Assembly: GCA_039621445.1 (NCBI GenBank)
Contig: CP154955.1
Location: forward strand, 47,848,086 to 47,912,085
Source of the DNA: Euglena gracilis
Lineage: Eukaryota > Euglenida > Euglenophyceae > Euglenales
Direction of reading: 5' to 3'
Length of the DNA: 64,000 nucleotides
This document shows, in pieces, positions 23,457 through 35,240 of the stretch. The notes beneath the pieces are model-generated. The model was given only the letters and a program-made list of their open reading frames with translations. It did no database searches and had not been told where the DNA came from. Within the stretch, counting starts at the first letter, position 1. Each line of letters begins with the position of its first letter. The position numbers and the translations under genes were made by a program.

Positions 23457-25211
23457 CTGTGGGGCAGCGGGAGAGCGATGTGGCGGCGACGAAAAAGCAC
23501 CATCAGGATTTCGGACCAGCGCAACGAGGCTGAATTGGTCGGGAAAACATTGAGTACCAATCAAAATAACAAACTTTTCCCAATTTTTTTTGTGATAATG
23601 CCCATTTTCTTTCCCACAAATTTCATTCCAGAATGTTCACCTCCTCGTTGTCAACACCTGTGCCGACGACGGCGTGGCAAAGGAGCCTTGGCAAAAACAT
23701 AACAGGAAAACAATGGGAAGGTCCTTTTTCCCAAACTTTTCATGAAATTCTAGCTTAAACTGCAAGTTTCAGAGTTGGGGGGGATGCTGTTTTGTCAGCG
23801 GGCGGGGCTGGCATGGCCCAGACCCAGTCACACCCAGCCACGCTGCCAGTCGGGGGTGGGGGTCCACAGAAATAAAGTTCGGGCCAGCCCAGCAAAGCCA
23901 GGTTGGACCAAAAAAAATGGCGCAAAGCGCCAAAAATGTTTGGAAGTGGTCAAAAAGGCAGCCGAAAATGGCATTTTCGGGTGGCTTTTGGGTTTCCGCC
24001 TCCAAATTCTGGCTGAAAAATGCCAGCCCGGCTGCATTTGGACACTTTTTTGCCTGGTTTTGTGGAACCTGTGGGCGTGCATGACGTTGGTCTTCGCCTA
24101 CAGAACATCCACACGTGGGAGACACGGCATCGTGGGTCCAGCTGCCTGCCAGCTGGGCTCCGCTGGGCCCCCCCAGGAAAGTGGTCCAGCCAGCACCTTT
24201 TTTCTAACCAGCCAGCAGCTTTTCCCACCCGGTTCACTGCCCCAACGCCGGGGGTCCTTAAGAATACCCTGGAGGGAATTGTGGTTCTGGGAATGTTCTG
24301 AGATTTTTTAAGGCACCAGCCAAGCACCTGTGGAGTTACCAGCCGTGACTTGCTTTCGAGGGGGGGAGGGTCCGCAGCCTGGGAGCTTCTGGCCTGGGGA
24401 AAAAAGGTGTTGTTTGGGGGGGGCAAATGCTTGAGCCACTTTGTCCATGATCCTGGTCTTATGCTTGTGTCCATAATCGATGGACACAAACTGCCCTCAC
24501 CCCCCTCAAAGTGTCCCCCCCCCAAAGTGGCCAAGAATTTTGGCAAGTATTGGTTTACCCCCCCCCTCAAAGTGGCCAATTTCCTTTGGCACCAAAGTTG
24601 TTGGCTGGCTGGACCCTCCCCCCCCCCAGGGGTTAGGGTCCCCTTCAGCTTCAGAAAACTCCTGATTCCCATAAGACTCCATATTTACGTGAACACACAC
24701 AAGTGCCTGGACCTTTTCCCTAACCCAATTGAGTTCCTTGTTTGCATGCTGATTGTCTGAGGTTATGCACTGATCCCTGTCTGGCTTGTTTTGTTCTTTC
24801 AACCGAAAGAAAAGCTGCAGCAAATACCTAGGAATACCTGGATGACGGATGAATACCCGGAAGACCCTCAGGGGGGCTTCATATTGGGAGGGGGGGGCTT
24901 TATATTTGGGGGGATCGAACTTTTTGGGGGGTGGCTTCTATGACCTTCGGCGGCTTTCAATTGTGGCCAAATACCAATTTTATGACCAATTTTTGTTGTG
25001 TGCTACCTATTTTTGCCAAAAAAAAGTGCGAATATTATCCAAAATGGAGCATTTCTGGTGGAAAAAAAATGTTGTATCCACCCAAAAAAGTTTCCTCTTT
25101 TTCCTGAATGGCACCACCGTCCGGCTCCACATCAGGGGGGGGGCTTATGTTTGGACAGCAAAACCAACACCCCCTGGTGGGGGGGCTTTATATTTGGGGA
25201 GGAGGGTTTAC
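23457..25211 (-). other. Intron with family-3 fragments
   Basis: Around 24155-24275 and 24600-24664 are family-3-like pieces (ggggtccttaagaataccct and ttcagaaaactcctg). Between 24885 and 25205 the phrase ctttatatttgggg occurs twice in G-rich sequence. I see no further exon. Confidence 0.5.
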
Positions 25212-25243
25212 CTGGCGGGCTGTCGGAGGGGCTGGCGCTGGGC
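25212..25243 (-). pseudogene. Donor half of an inversion-split Ser/Pro exon
   Basis: On the minus strand 32 nt ending in CCGCCAG before donor gtaaac read SASPSDSPP. The sequence upstream of this half (cttgaaatttt on plus) is unrelated to any module. The missing 28-nt acceptor half lies at 25436-25463 in opposite orientation. Together they make exactly 60 nt with phase 1 ends. Confidence 0.75.
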
Positions 25244-25435
25244 CTTGAAATTTTCTGGGGCCGTTTCTCCCCTAGTTGGTATCACTCTGTCCTGGCATTT
25301 AGCCTCATTTTGAGGGCCACGACCTGGATGAACCAGAAGGGGACAAATGGCCCCAAACGAACCACTCTCCTGGTGGCGACGTTTATCCGTGTTGTGAGGT
25401 GCGCCTTGTTGGTTTGCCATTCCCTTGCCCCGCAG

Positions 25436-25463
25436 TCTCCCCTTCGGAATCCCCGACCCCGTC
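25436..25463 (+). pseudogene. Acceptor half of an inversion-split Ser/Pro exon
   Basis: On the plus strand a pyrimidine-rich stretch ending ccgcag precedes 28 nt reading SPSESPTP and then stops matching. It is the only Ser/Pro coding sequence on the plus strand. Inverting 25244-25463 would put it directly against 25212-25243 on the minus strand. Confidence 0.75.
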
Positions 25464-25881
25464 CCGCTTCAGAAACCCCCAAAAATGGTGCTTTTGGACG
25501 CTTCTGGGGAAATTAGTTAATAACATGACAGACAGCAGAGTGTTTATTCGCAATTTTTGCATCCTCTCTGCTTTATCAATATTTTATTAATTTGAAAACC
25601 TGCAGCAAAAAAAAACCAGGCAATCGGGGAAAATACCACACAGCATTTCCCACCCCTTCTGTGTTGACAATTTGCAAATGTGAATGAGCCGGTTGCTCAG
25701 ATGGCTTCTATTTTGGGGAAGGCTTGGTGGGGGAAGTGGTCAGACCTCTCAGTAGACACCCAGCAACCATAGAGTTTCGGGGACTCCCCAACAGCCTGCC
25801 CAAAGGGGATTTCCCTTTTTTTGGCTTCCGGTGTGCCTTTTGTTCGAGTCATGGGTCGTCCGTCCTGAGGGGGGTCGGCAC

Positions 25882-25923
25882 CTGAGGTACTGTCAGAGGG
25901 GGACGGCGATCCGGAGCCCGACA
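25882..25923 (-). CDS. Short Ser/Pro exon, 42 nt (module SGSGSPSPSDSTS)
   Basis: Acceptor ttcacag and donor gtgccg enclose 42 nt, phase 1-1, so frame is kept while six residues are missing relative to the 60-nt modules. Its SGSGSPS start resembles 32496-32555, from which an 18-nt internal deletion could derive it. Confidence 0.8.
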
Positions 25924-26506
25924 CTGTGAAGGGGGAGGCAGAGATTCATTGCAGTGACCACTGTCACTGGAAGAATCCCGGATGTGTCCGGATCTATTTG
26001 CCAGCTGGTGGAGAACACAGTGAAATTCGACCGCGCGCAAGGCCCAAGGTCCGCCCAAACCGTGCCTTTGCAATAAATGTACGAAAGTCAATGCAAAAAA
26101 AGGGGTAAAAGAAATGAAACGAACAAACTTTTATAGTTGGATTCTGCAGAAAACCCGAAGAAGAAACACGTGCCTTGAATCCCTCCAATTTGCTTGGTTG
26201 GCAGCGGACGTGAGAGAACGCTGGTTTGTCCAGCGGCAGCATCCCAACCGTGGTTGCCTTTTCGAGGCTTAGGAACGCCAACCACAAGCTTTGAGTTTCA
26301 GCAAGGTTTGCCAGGATATGCTTCGGAAGTTTTAACCGCATTGTTTTCCATGTTTTGGTCATTTGTCCATCCAAAGGTTGTGAATTCGGATGAATGATAT
26401 AATAAGTCAGAGAAAGATCATCCGAAGGTAGTGACTTTGGCTGAATCACATAATAGGTTAAAGAAGGAAGACGAATGATAATAATGATAGGTCAAAGAAG
26501 GATCAC

Positions 26507-26566
26507 CTGACGCGCTCTCGGAGGGAGAGTCACTTGGGGATGGGGCTGGTGACTCAGAGGGCGAAT
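26507..26566 (-). CDS. Ser/Pro 60-nt exon (module SPSESPAPSPSDSPSESAS)
   Basis: Acceptor acacag and donor gtgatc, 60 nt, phase 1-1. It resembles the segment-A exon type (261 and 35833) in its third-position pattern (for example CCA AGT). Confidence 0.85.
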
Positions 26567-28156
26567 CTGTGTTGACCAGGAAAAGAGAGCAGTCGAATAT
26601 TCAGCTTGAGCAGTGAGCTTGAGAAGCCGTTGAGGTGCTTAAATGCTTTTGTTTGGAGACGCTGAGGGAGGGCATGCACTTCCATCCTTCAGTGGAACGA
26701 GACACTACAGCCTGTTGGGGGGAGGTGCACCATGCAGGTGGGAAGCTGCACCCAACGAAATGGTTTCCGATGCCAAAGGAGGGGTTGTACCATGGGGGTC
26801 CGGACCATACCATTGCTTAGCGACCCCCCAGGGGGAAGGGGGGGTCACTTTCCACTCTGAAAAAAAAACTTATCGGTCACTTTTCCGAAAACACCAGTCA
26901 GTCACTTTACCACCCCCCCCCAGGGGGGATCGGCCACTCTTCAGGAGGCGATGGAAATTTGACAAAAAGTCTGAAAAAAATCTAAAAAGTTTCCGGCGCC
27001 TTCGACGCCAGGCCAGCCACTTTTCATTTTCGGGCCTCCCCCCCCCCCCCGGGGGGGGGGGGGCTCTTGGCCAAAAAAAACCAGTCAGCCACTGTGAGAA
27101 AAAAAAAGCAGTCAGTCACCTCCCCCTGTGGGGTGGGACAGGTGTTAAGGAATGGTATGGTCCAGACCCATACAAAAACCATACAAAAACCATACAAAAA
27201 AATTTTACCGACCCCCGGGGGGGAGGGGGTCACCCCACTTTTGGAAAAACCAGTCAGCCACTTTTTTTTTCCAGAAACCAGTCAGTCACCACCTCCTCCC
27301 GGGGGGGGGGGGGGCGGCCACTCTGGAATCCAAAGGAAAATTAACCAAAAACATGGAAAAAAAAGGCCAAAAAATTTCCGGGTCACTTTAGGGGTTTTTT
27401 CCCAACCCCCCCCCCCCCTGTGGGGAGAGGTCCGGGCCAAAAACCAGACAGTCACTCCAAAAAACCAGTCCCCCCCCCCCGGGGGGGGTTGGCCAGTGCT
27501 TGAGCAATTGTCTGCTCCCAACGCAGGGGGGAGGGGTCAGACTCCCCCCTTTCCTCGAAACTGAAGGGGGGGGAGGGCGAGAAAAAACTTTGTTCTTTGG
27601 GTGGGAAAAAGATTAGGGGAAAAAACTATGGGAAAACTTTGGTCTTGTAAAAGAAATGGGGAAATTAAAAATGTCAGAGAAAATAATGCATTTTTAATAG
27701 TATTTTTTTCAGCTTTTTCAGCTTACAAAAGGGCAACTCAAAATTCCAGGAAATGGTCAAAATGGACTTCTGGTGGTGTTTGTTTTTGTAAGTTCTCATT
27801 TCGGAATAACCCCAAGAATTGACAACATCATATAACCCCATCTATTTGTGTACGACATTTGTAACATAGACAAAAATTATGGGGGGGAACTATGGAAAAT
27901 TTGGGGTGGTTTCCCGTGGTTTTTGTCCACATTGTTAAAAGAGAGGGAAAAAGGTGTTTTTTGTTTGGTGTTTGGTTTTTTTGTTTGGAAAAAGGTGTTT
28001 TTGCTTTTTGCATCACTGTGCCCAAGGCACAGGAACCTGCCAGGGGGGACACCCCCTTCCAGCACCTAGGGGGCATCTCAAAACCGAAGGGCTTCCCATA
28101 CATCCCTGATGCCTTCCGGTTCCTCTCCTGCGGGGCGAGGCGTTGGGAGGGCACAC
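26567..28156 (-). other. Intron with two adjoining family-2 elements
   Basis: A complete family-2 element (26798-27167) is followed directly by a second, partial one (to about 27530, ending cagtgcttgagcaattgtct). The remainder to 28156 is A/T-rich with ggaaaaaggtgtttttt-like repeats. I see no exon. Confidence 0.55.
26798..27167. mobile_element. Family-2 inverted-repeat element
   Basis: Left end gtccggaccataccattgct, right end aatggtatggtccagac, inverted with few mismatches. The interior repeats accagtcagtcact words between C/G runs, as in 9455-9832. Confidence 0.75.
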
Positions 28157-28216
28157 CCGATGGGCTGCCAGAGGGGGACTCGCTGGGCGATGGGGAGGGG
28201 GACTCGGAGGGCGAGC
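28157..28216 (-). CDS. Ser/Pro 60-nt exon (module SPSESPSPSPSESPSGSPS)
   Basis: Acceptor cccacag and donor gtgtgc; 60 nt, phase 1-1. Coding and flanking sequence are close to 747-806, including a shared ggcacacccgatgggctgc on the plus strand. Confidence 0.87.
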
Positions 28217-29707
28217 CTGTGGGGGAGGGGGAGAGGGGCACAGGAACGGGCTGTGCTTTTGACTAACCCTGGGGCAGGGGACCGAGAGTGCCGCGGGGTG
28301 CCTGTCAGGTGGGGGGGGGGGGGTAGCTGCCCCTCTCGGGAGTTGGAATTGTGGGGCCATATTCTGCCTTGCTGGGAAGAAGATGTGACACAATTTTAAA
28401 GCTTTTTGGGTGAATTTCCTTAGAAACTTTGGACAACACAAGGAAAAAGACATGTCAGAAGAGTGTCATTGAAACAGAAAAGTGAATGACACGCTGTACC
28501 TTGGACAGGAGTGGGGACTGGTTTGGGGGTCTTGAGCGTCGCGTGACAACGAACCAGTTGGCTCTGTATCCACTCCTCTGAGTGGGGTCCGCCACACGTG
28601 GCCGCAAGTGGCCCTGGTTTATTCCTTATGACTGATCAAAAACCATTGATATTGGGCCACTTTGGTCCAACAGGGGAGTGACCCTCCTCCAAGGATATGT
28701 GATAAGCCAACAGAAGGGGGTCCGACAGTCCGACCCCCGCCAACACAGGGGGGAGAGGGTGGGTCGAATCCCCCTTTCAACCTCCACAATGGCGAGTATT
28801 ATACAAAATTTTCAGTTTGGGAGCAGCCCGAATTCCAAGGTTCCTGTGAAAATTCGTTGGAAGGCGCTGATTTTTTTTGCGGAACCATTTCCGAAAATTG
28901 GTGTATTGAACACTTGCACATTTGTCAAAGGGGAGATACCTGAAACTGTTGGAATACAACAAAATACAATTGAAATCAACTTTAAAAAATGCAAAAAAAA
29001 TAACACCATTCTCGTTCCAATATTTTCTACAACACTTTTGTCATTATTATTTGTTTCCAAACATTTCAAGGCAAAAGTGGAAGAAAAATAAAGCAAATTG
29101 ATTAAGAAAACTAAACAAAAAGAGGACACAAACACATTCCACGTAAAAAAAATTCTGGTGAAAACATCCCCTCCAAAAAAAGTCTCCCCAAAAAAATAAG
29201 CACTGCCCCCCAAAAATAAGACCCTCCCCCTCCAACATAATACTCCTCCTGATGGCGCAAAGCGCTGCAGATGGTGAAACTTTTCCCTGAAAAACTACCA
29301 AACACCCAAATTTCAGAAAAGAAAATGATGAAGTTGCAAATTCTTTGGGACTTTTGAGTTCTAAATTTAGGGTAAAAGCTAAATTGAACTAATTTTCACA
29401 TCGCGATAAGCGCCGAAGGGAAAAAATCTAGTGCTTTAGGAAGCCTGGAAAATGATGCTTTTATTTTCAGGTACACCCAAAAATAAGACCCGAACCTTGC
29501 TTGGTGGGGTTAAAGACGTACTTGCTATTCTCTCCTTCCCAGCTTCTTTTAACAGTTCCTGGATTTTGGACGCATTGTTCATTTTAGGGTACAATTTGGG
29601 GGTAACGTCCAGGAAACCCCCCCAAAAAAACGAAGGGTGGGTTGGGTTGACAGAAAACGCCAACAAAAGCGATGGGCAGCCTCACAGGCGCGGAGGGGGG
29701 GGGGTAC
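28217..29707 (-). other. Intron, mostly unique AT-rich sequence
   Basis: Apart from the 29018-29165 block shared with 12100-12250, I recognise no element. A short gatggcgcaaagcgctgc palindrome near 29252-29270 resembles the core of family-1 elements. No exon is seen. Confidence 0.5.
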
Positions 29708-29767
29708 CTGACGGACTTCCAGAGGGGGACTCACTGGGAGATGGCGTCGGGGACTCGGAGGGGGAGC
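29708..29767 (-). CDS. Ser/Pro 60-nt exon (module SPSESPTPSPSESPSGSPS)
   Basis: Acceptor ctgcag and donor gtaccc; 60 nt, phase 1-1. All Ser-Pro positions of the consensus are kept. Confidence 0.87.
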
Positions 29768-30076
29768 CTGCAGCACGGGGGCATTGGAACAACCCAATTG
29801 CCGAGCGAAGATGGAAGACTTCCCTGAATGCAGATGGTGGGCGGGGGGAACACAGCAAACTCTGCGGACATTCTTCGGAGGAAGATTCGCAGTGTTACCA
29901 TTTGAAGTGCAAGGTCAGAGAAGGCGGCCGGCGGCCGTGCTTGCTTCTTCTTCCTGCACCTTTCATCATTGGCTCACCGCACAGCTGAGAACGAGCCAGA
30001 GCAGTGCAAGGGGTTGGAATCAAAGGATCTGTGAGACCGGGGGGGGAGGTCCCACCCACCCGCCCAGGGGGAGCCC

Positions 30077-30484
30077 CGGGGTTGGATATAAAGACAGGTG
30101 AGGGGGGGGGGGGTGGTCCGGACCCCCCCACTGCGGGCCAGGAGGGGGAGGGGGTGGGGGGACCCCCCCCCACTAAACAGGGCTCGGTCCGGTGACCGAT
30201 TTTCAGCCCGGCGCTTCGCCGAAAATTTTTGACCCCCAAAGCGACCAAAAGTGCCATTTTGGGCACTTTTTGGGCAAAAATTTGCCAAAAATGCAAAAAT
30301 TCTTCGGCGCAAAGCGCCGGAGGAAAAAAAATTGACCCTTTTTGGGGGGGTCCCGGGTACCCCCCCCCCAGGGTCGGCCCAGGGTCCTGGCAGGTGGGGG
30401 GGTCCAGACCCCCCTGCGGGCCAGGGGGGGGTGGGGGGAGACCCCCCACCTAAACCATGTACGCGCTCCTTATATCGAACCCTG
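30077..30484. mobile_element. Family-1 inverted-repeat element
   Basis: Same insertion as 1835-2273, carried by the segmental duplication. The left terminus has mutated (cggggttggatataaagaca) while the right is intact (tccttatatcgaaccctg). Confidence 0.8.
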
Positions 30485-30913
30485 CTGGGAAGCCCCCTAA
30501 ATTCCATAATAGAAGGGGGGACAACAAAAGGCACCCTGGCCGCTACAAGCGCACCCTCATTTTGATGGAACTTCCACAGGACAAAGGGGCAAAAATCACA
30601 CAGGTAAAGTCTAAATGGAAGTGCACCCCCGCGGTTGCTGCCAGAGACGGCGATCCGCCACAATTACACCTGTGCTTCTATTTGGGGAGGGATTTACTTG
30701 GGGAGGGGGTCCGCGGGATCCGTTTTTGGTGCGTCAATTTTGGAGTCCAAAAAGTCGGCACGCCAAAAAAAAACAAAAAATGGCGAACCCACACCTCCTA
30801 TATACAGGGCCTCTGGAGGTGCATACCCCTTGGGGGGGGGGGGTATGGCGGACCTGCCCACCCAACCTTTGAAATTGCCCTGGGTGTAATTAAACAACAA
30901 ACACAAAACTGAC

Positions 30914-30973
30914 CCGAAGCACTCTCAGAGGGGGATCCACTGGGCGACGGCGTCGATGACTCCGAAGGTGAGA
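30914..30973 (-). CDS. Ser/Pro 60-nt exon (module SPSESSTPSPSGSPSESAS)
   Basis: Acceptor tcccag and donor gtcagt; 60 nt, phase 1-1. One Pro is replaced by Ser at residue 6 compared with 2708-2767. Confidence 0.87.
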
Positions 30974-31326
30974 CTGGGAATGAGAGGTGGACGGCCAGAA
31001 CTTAAAAAATGTGATCAAAATATTTGGTTCATTCCTAAATATATAGAAGCTAATGTCGATGACAAGGGACAACAACCACTCTGTTGAGAAGCTTGCTCAA
31101 TATCAAAATTTAATCGTAATAATCCATAATAATAACGATAATATGTAATACTCCTGCTGCAAGAGGAGTGCATCGTTCAGTCAACGTTCGCTCGAAACAA
31201 AGCTTAAAAATTGGTGGTATCCCTTGTTGAATGGATGCCAGGCCGACCGGTGCAGATGGAGGGGCACGCCCTTCAGATGCCAACCACCTCAGGCGGACAT
31301 GGGAGGGGGACAAGGGAAGGGGTTAC

Positions 31327-31386
31327 CTGAGGGGCTTTCTGAGGGGGACTGGCTGGGCGACAGCGACGGCGAGAGGGAGGGCGAGG
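31327..31386 (-). CDS. Ser/Pro 60-nt exon (module SPSLSPSLSPSQSPSESPS)
   Basis: Acceptor cccacag and donor gtaacc; 60 nt, phase 1-1. This is the frame-intact counterpart of the 58-nt copy at 3124-3181. The intron to the next exon (30914) is only 353 bp. Confidence 0.88.
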
Positions 31387-31690
31387 CTGTGGGGCAGCGG
31401 GAGAGCAACGTGGTGGCAGCGAAACAAGCACCATCAGGATTCCGGAGCAGCCCCAGTCCACTCCGTTCCCGATGGAACTGCCGATCACCCAGCGAAAGCC
31501 TGACCATACCTATTCGGTGGGTTTGCCGTCACATTCAGACACACTTGGAAAAAAAACAGCGGGAAGTGATAGTTACGCAAGATGGACATCCTTGAGAGTG
31601 TGGCGAGCAAATAGCAAACGCCCAGACAGCACGCCGAAACCAACCCACTCCTGCAACGGCAAAAAGCAACAGAAAATGAGGCAGGGACAC

Positions 31691-31750
31691 CTGAAGGGCT
31701 GTCAGAGGGGCTGGCGCTGGGCGACGGGGTCGGGGATTCCGAAGGGGAGC
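31691..31750 (-). CDS. Ser/Pro 60-nt exon (module SPSESPTPSPSASPSDSPS)
   Basis: Acceptor ccacag and donor gtgtcc; 60 nt, phase 1-1. It is also the closest intact relative of the split exon at 25212/25463 (both carry SASPSDSP). Confidence 0.88.
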
Positions 31751-32495
31751 CTGTGGTGGGGGACAGTGCAGCCCAGCACAGCATCAGTACCCGTACGCTG
31801 GAAGAGCTATTCCATCCCGAAATGTTCCGCAGCTTGGCCCACAGAGCCACTGAGCAACTGACCCCGTGGGGGCTTGTTCCCCATGCCCAGGTCCGCACAC
31901 CCATTCTTTCAATTGGAAAAAGCCCGCCACCCATGCCGCCCCACGCCCATTCGACCAACCCACCCATCCGTCAAAAACACACCTGGCTGAAATCCCTTGA
32001 AAGAACCTTCGAGTGACCCGTGGTACACAAGGGCGGGGGGGCCAGGAAAAATCGGCCATAAATGTCTGAAAATGAGGAAAAAAAGGCTGGCAGGAGTCTG
32101 CAGCGCGCCGCAAGCGCCGAGTCACCTGCTAGAGTTTTGCCGACCCCCATTTCTAGGGTGGAAGGAGGTTTGGACCAAAATCCAGTCAGTCACCCCCGCC
32201 CCCGGGGGGGGAGGGGTCAGAAAATGGCGAGGTGAATGGATGGCAGGGAAACCCAAAAAAAAAAGGCTGCCAAAGGCTAAAAGGCTAAAAGGGTGCGGCA
32301 CAAAAGGTGGGCGGACTTCCCATTTTGGGGGCAAGTTCAATGCCCACCCCCCTGCCCCTGCCCCTGGACAAATTATCACATGAAAAAATTTCCAGTTCCC
32401 CAATGCTGTGGCACCCCGAATCCGCCTGTTTATTGAAATTCTCGTCGTCGTCATTGAGCACTGTGATACGAGTGGTGTCGCAAATTGGTCGACAC

Positions 32496-32555
32496 CTGAA
32501 GCGCTTTCAGAAGGGGACTCGCTGGGCGACGTCGAGGGCGAGCCGGAGCCCGACG
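32496..32555 (-). CDS. Ser/Pro 60-nt exon (module SGSGSPSTSPSESPSESAS)
   Basis: Acceptor gtcgcag and donor gtgtcg; 60 nt, phase 1-1. Gly replaces Pro and Glu at the start, a variant also seen in the 42-nt exon at 25882. Confidence 0.87.
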
Positions 32556-33985
32556 CTGCGACGGCAGAGGCGGCGGTGCATTGCGCTGGTCCATCTGCCA
32601 AGCATCTCCCCAAGCTGCCAGCCAGTTCCACAGCTGGGACATGGGACTGGCAGCCAGGGTTTGATATAAGGTACACCCCCCCAACCTGGAAAGCAGCTTG
32701 GTCCAGGTGACCAGTTTTTTTTTTCCGGCCCACATCAAAGCGCCAGGCAAAAAAAAAACTATCCCCAAAACGGCAAAAGGTGCCACTTTGGGCACTTTTT
32801 GGGTAAAAATTTGTCAAAAATGTAAGAAAAAAATTCTCGGTGCCAGAAGGGAAAAAATGACCTTTTGGGGACCCCTTCCCCCCCCCGGCAGGCAGGGGGG
32901 GGCCGGACCCCCCCCCTGCGGTCCAGGAGGGGGCTGGGGGCACACCTCCCCCACCTAAACCCTGTACACCCTCCTTCTAACTGGCCTGCGTCCAGGGGAG
33001 GGGAGAGAAACTCTCTCCACCAGGACACACACAAACATAAATAAAGCACTGACTCACCCGTTTTTTCCCTTAAAAAAAAAGCCAAAAACAGTCAAAAATG
33101 CAGCCAAAAAATATGTACACCAAAAGAAAGCATGGTGCAAAATGGCATTGTTGTTGTGAGTTATACTTCATCACGCAGCTGTGCAAGTGTGCAGTTGGTC
33201 CAGGGAGGTCCATAAGCAAATTAAAAAAAAAAACTTTGCTGTCCCAGCACCCAGTGGAAAAATGTACAGGAAAATGAGCAAGATTTTTTGGCATTTTTCA
33301 GCGAGAACAGGTCGAGAACAGAGGTCGGCATCAGGAAACAAATTGATTCCTGGCACCCTTGGACCATCGCCCATCCACCGAAATCATCAAAAACTGTGTT
33401 GATTTTGCCCCCATTCAAGTCCCAGTCTCGCCCTTGGCCGTCCCTTTTTTGGCAAAAGGGAGGGCGGTCCGGTCCTTATGGAAATAAAAAAAAACTTTCC
33501 TGTCCCTTGAGGACCGCCCTGTCCAAAACCGTGTAGTGTGTAGTCTTCCAGTTGTCTGCTCGTTGAGCAATTTGCCTGTGCCTTTGCCCCAAGAATTGGA
33601 AAAGCAAAACTATGCAAAAAAACACGCTCAAAAACCCCCGACTTTTCACAAATTTTTCATTGGACAAAAAGTGCAAAGTTATGCAGTAAAATGCAAATTG
33701 TGACCCTTGCATATCTGCCCCCGCCTGCTTGCCGGGAAAGCCTGGCTGTCCCCAGACTGCACCAGGGTTGGGGGAGCAGCACACCCAGGGTTGTAAAGGA
33801 AGGCATGGTAGGGGTTGGTCGGCCCACCATGACAGTTCGCAAGGAAACATTCCTTCAGACCCCAAGGCATGGAAGGAATTTTTTAATCGAAGTCAGTGCA
33901 CGTAGAAATACAGGCAGGGGCGGTGGGAGGTGGTCGGACTCCCCCACCCACGAGCAAGCACCTCTGGTCAGCCATGCCCTTGGGC

Positions 33986-34055
33986 CCAGCATCGCCCAGC
34001 ATCGCCCAGCATCGCTCAGCATCGCCCAGCATCGCCCAGCATCGCCCAGCATCGC
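33986..34055. repeat. 10-bp tandem repeat (CATCGCCCAG)
   Basis: Seven near-perfect tandem copies. The minus strand reads Ala-Met-Leu-Gly-Asp-like peptides through it, without any splice or codon evidence for coding. Confidence 0.92.
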
Positions 34056-34726
34056 CTTTGGAGCCCTTGAAGGTGTACCTATAATGCCTGCTGCTTTTGC
34101 CGCTCTAGCCCACTTTTGGTTGCTTTTGGCCATCTTTGGTTGCTTTTTGACCACTTTGACCACTTTTGACTGCTTTTTGCCCACATTGACCACTTTTGAC
34201 TTCTTTTTGACCACTGTTGCCCACATTTGCTGCCTTTTGACCAATTTTGACTGCTTCTTGACCACTTTTGCTGCTTTTTGCCCACCTTTGCCCACCTTTG
34301 CCCATGTCCAACCACCTTTGCGGCTTTTTGATCACTTTTGACAACTTTTGTTGCTTTTCGACCACTTTTGCCCAGTTTGCTACTTTTTGCCCACGTTTGC
34401 TACTTTTTGCCACTTTTGGCCATTGTTGCTGCTTTTTGATCACTTTCACTTTTTTTTGCCCACTTTTGCTGCCTTTTGACCACTTTTGTCCACTTTTGCC
34501 CACTTTTTTACCACTTTCGCTGCTTTCTGACCACTTTTACCCCAGTTTGCCTGCTTTTGACCACTTTTTGACCAATTTTGCTGCTTTTTGCCGGAGGATG
34601 TGGTGCAGGCCTGTGAGATGGCAACATCAAGTGCAAATTGCAAGCCCCTTGCCGGTCAGACAAACAAAGTCCAAAACAGTTGTTGTGCTGGAGGGTGGAG
34701 GGTGGCACCCCATTTTGTCCATCTAC

Positions 34727-35240
34727 ATCTTGTCCAGTATCTGCATCTTGTCCAGTATCTGCATCTTGTCCAGTATCTGCATCTTGTCCAACATCTACAT
34801 CTTGTCCAGCATCTGCTTCTTGTCCAGCATCTGCATCTTGTCCACCATCTACTTCTTGTCCAGAAACTGCATCTTGTCCACCATCTGCATGTTGTCCAGT
34901 GTCTGCATCCAATTCATCTTGTCCAGCATCGGCATCTCGTCCAGTATCCGCATCTTGTCTAGCATCTGCATCTTGTCCAGCATCGGCATCTTGTCCAACA
35001 ACTGCATCTGCAGCTTGTCCAGTGTCTGCATCCAGTTCATCTTGTCCAGCATCGGCATCTTGTCCAGTATCTGCATCTTGTCTAGCATCTGCATCTTGTC
35101 CAGCATCGGCATCTTGTACAGCAACTGCATCCAGTTCATCTTGTCCAGCATCGGCATCTTGTCCAGTATCTGCATCCTGTCCAGCATCTGCATCTTGTCC
35201 ACCATCGGCATCTTGTAGCATCTGCATCTTGTCCATCATT
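34727..35240. repeat. 18-bp minisatellite (catcttgtccagnatctg)
   Basis: About 28 units of an 18-bp repeat with the core catcttgtccag. Because 18 is a multiple of three, frames on both strands stay open for 200 to 290 codons (Asp-Ala-Gly-Gln on minus, Ser-Cys-Pro-Ala-Ser on plus). I treat it as non-coding. Confidence 0.9.

Larger units (their letters stand above)
30010..32672. repeat. Segmental duplicate B, copy 2 (intact exons)
   Basis: Counterpart of 1764-4570. All four Ser/Pro exons are exactly 60 nt here, so this copy preserves the reading frame. Similarity runs from gggttggaatcaaaggatct to atttgatataaggta-like sequence at the start of a decayed family-1 element. Confidence 0.9.
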
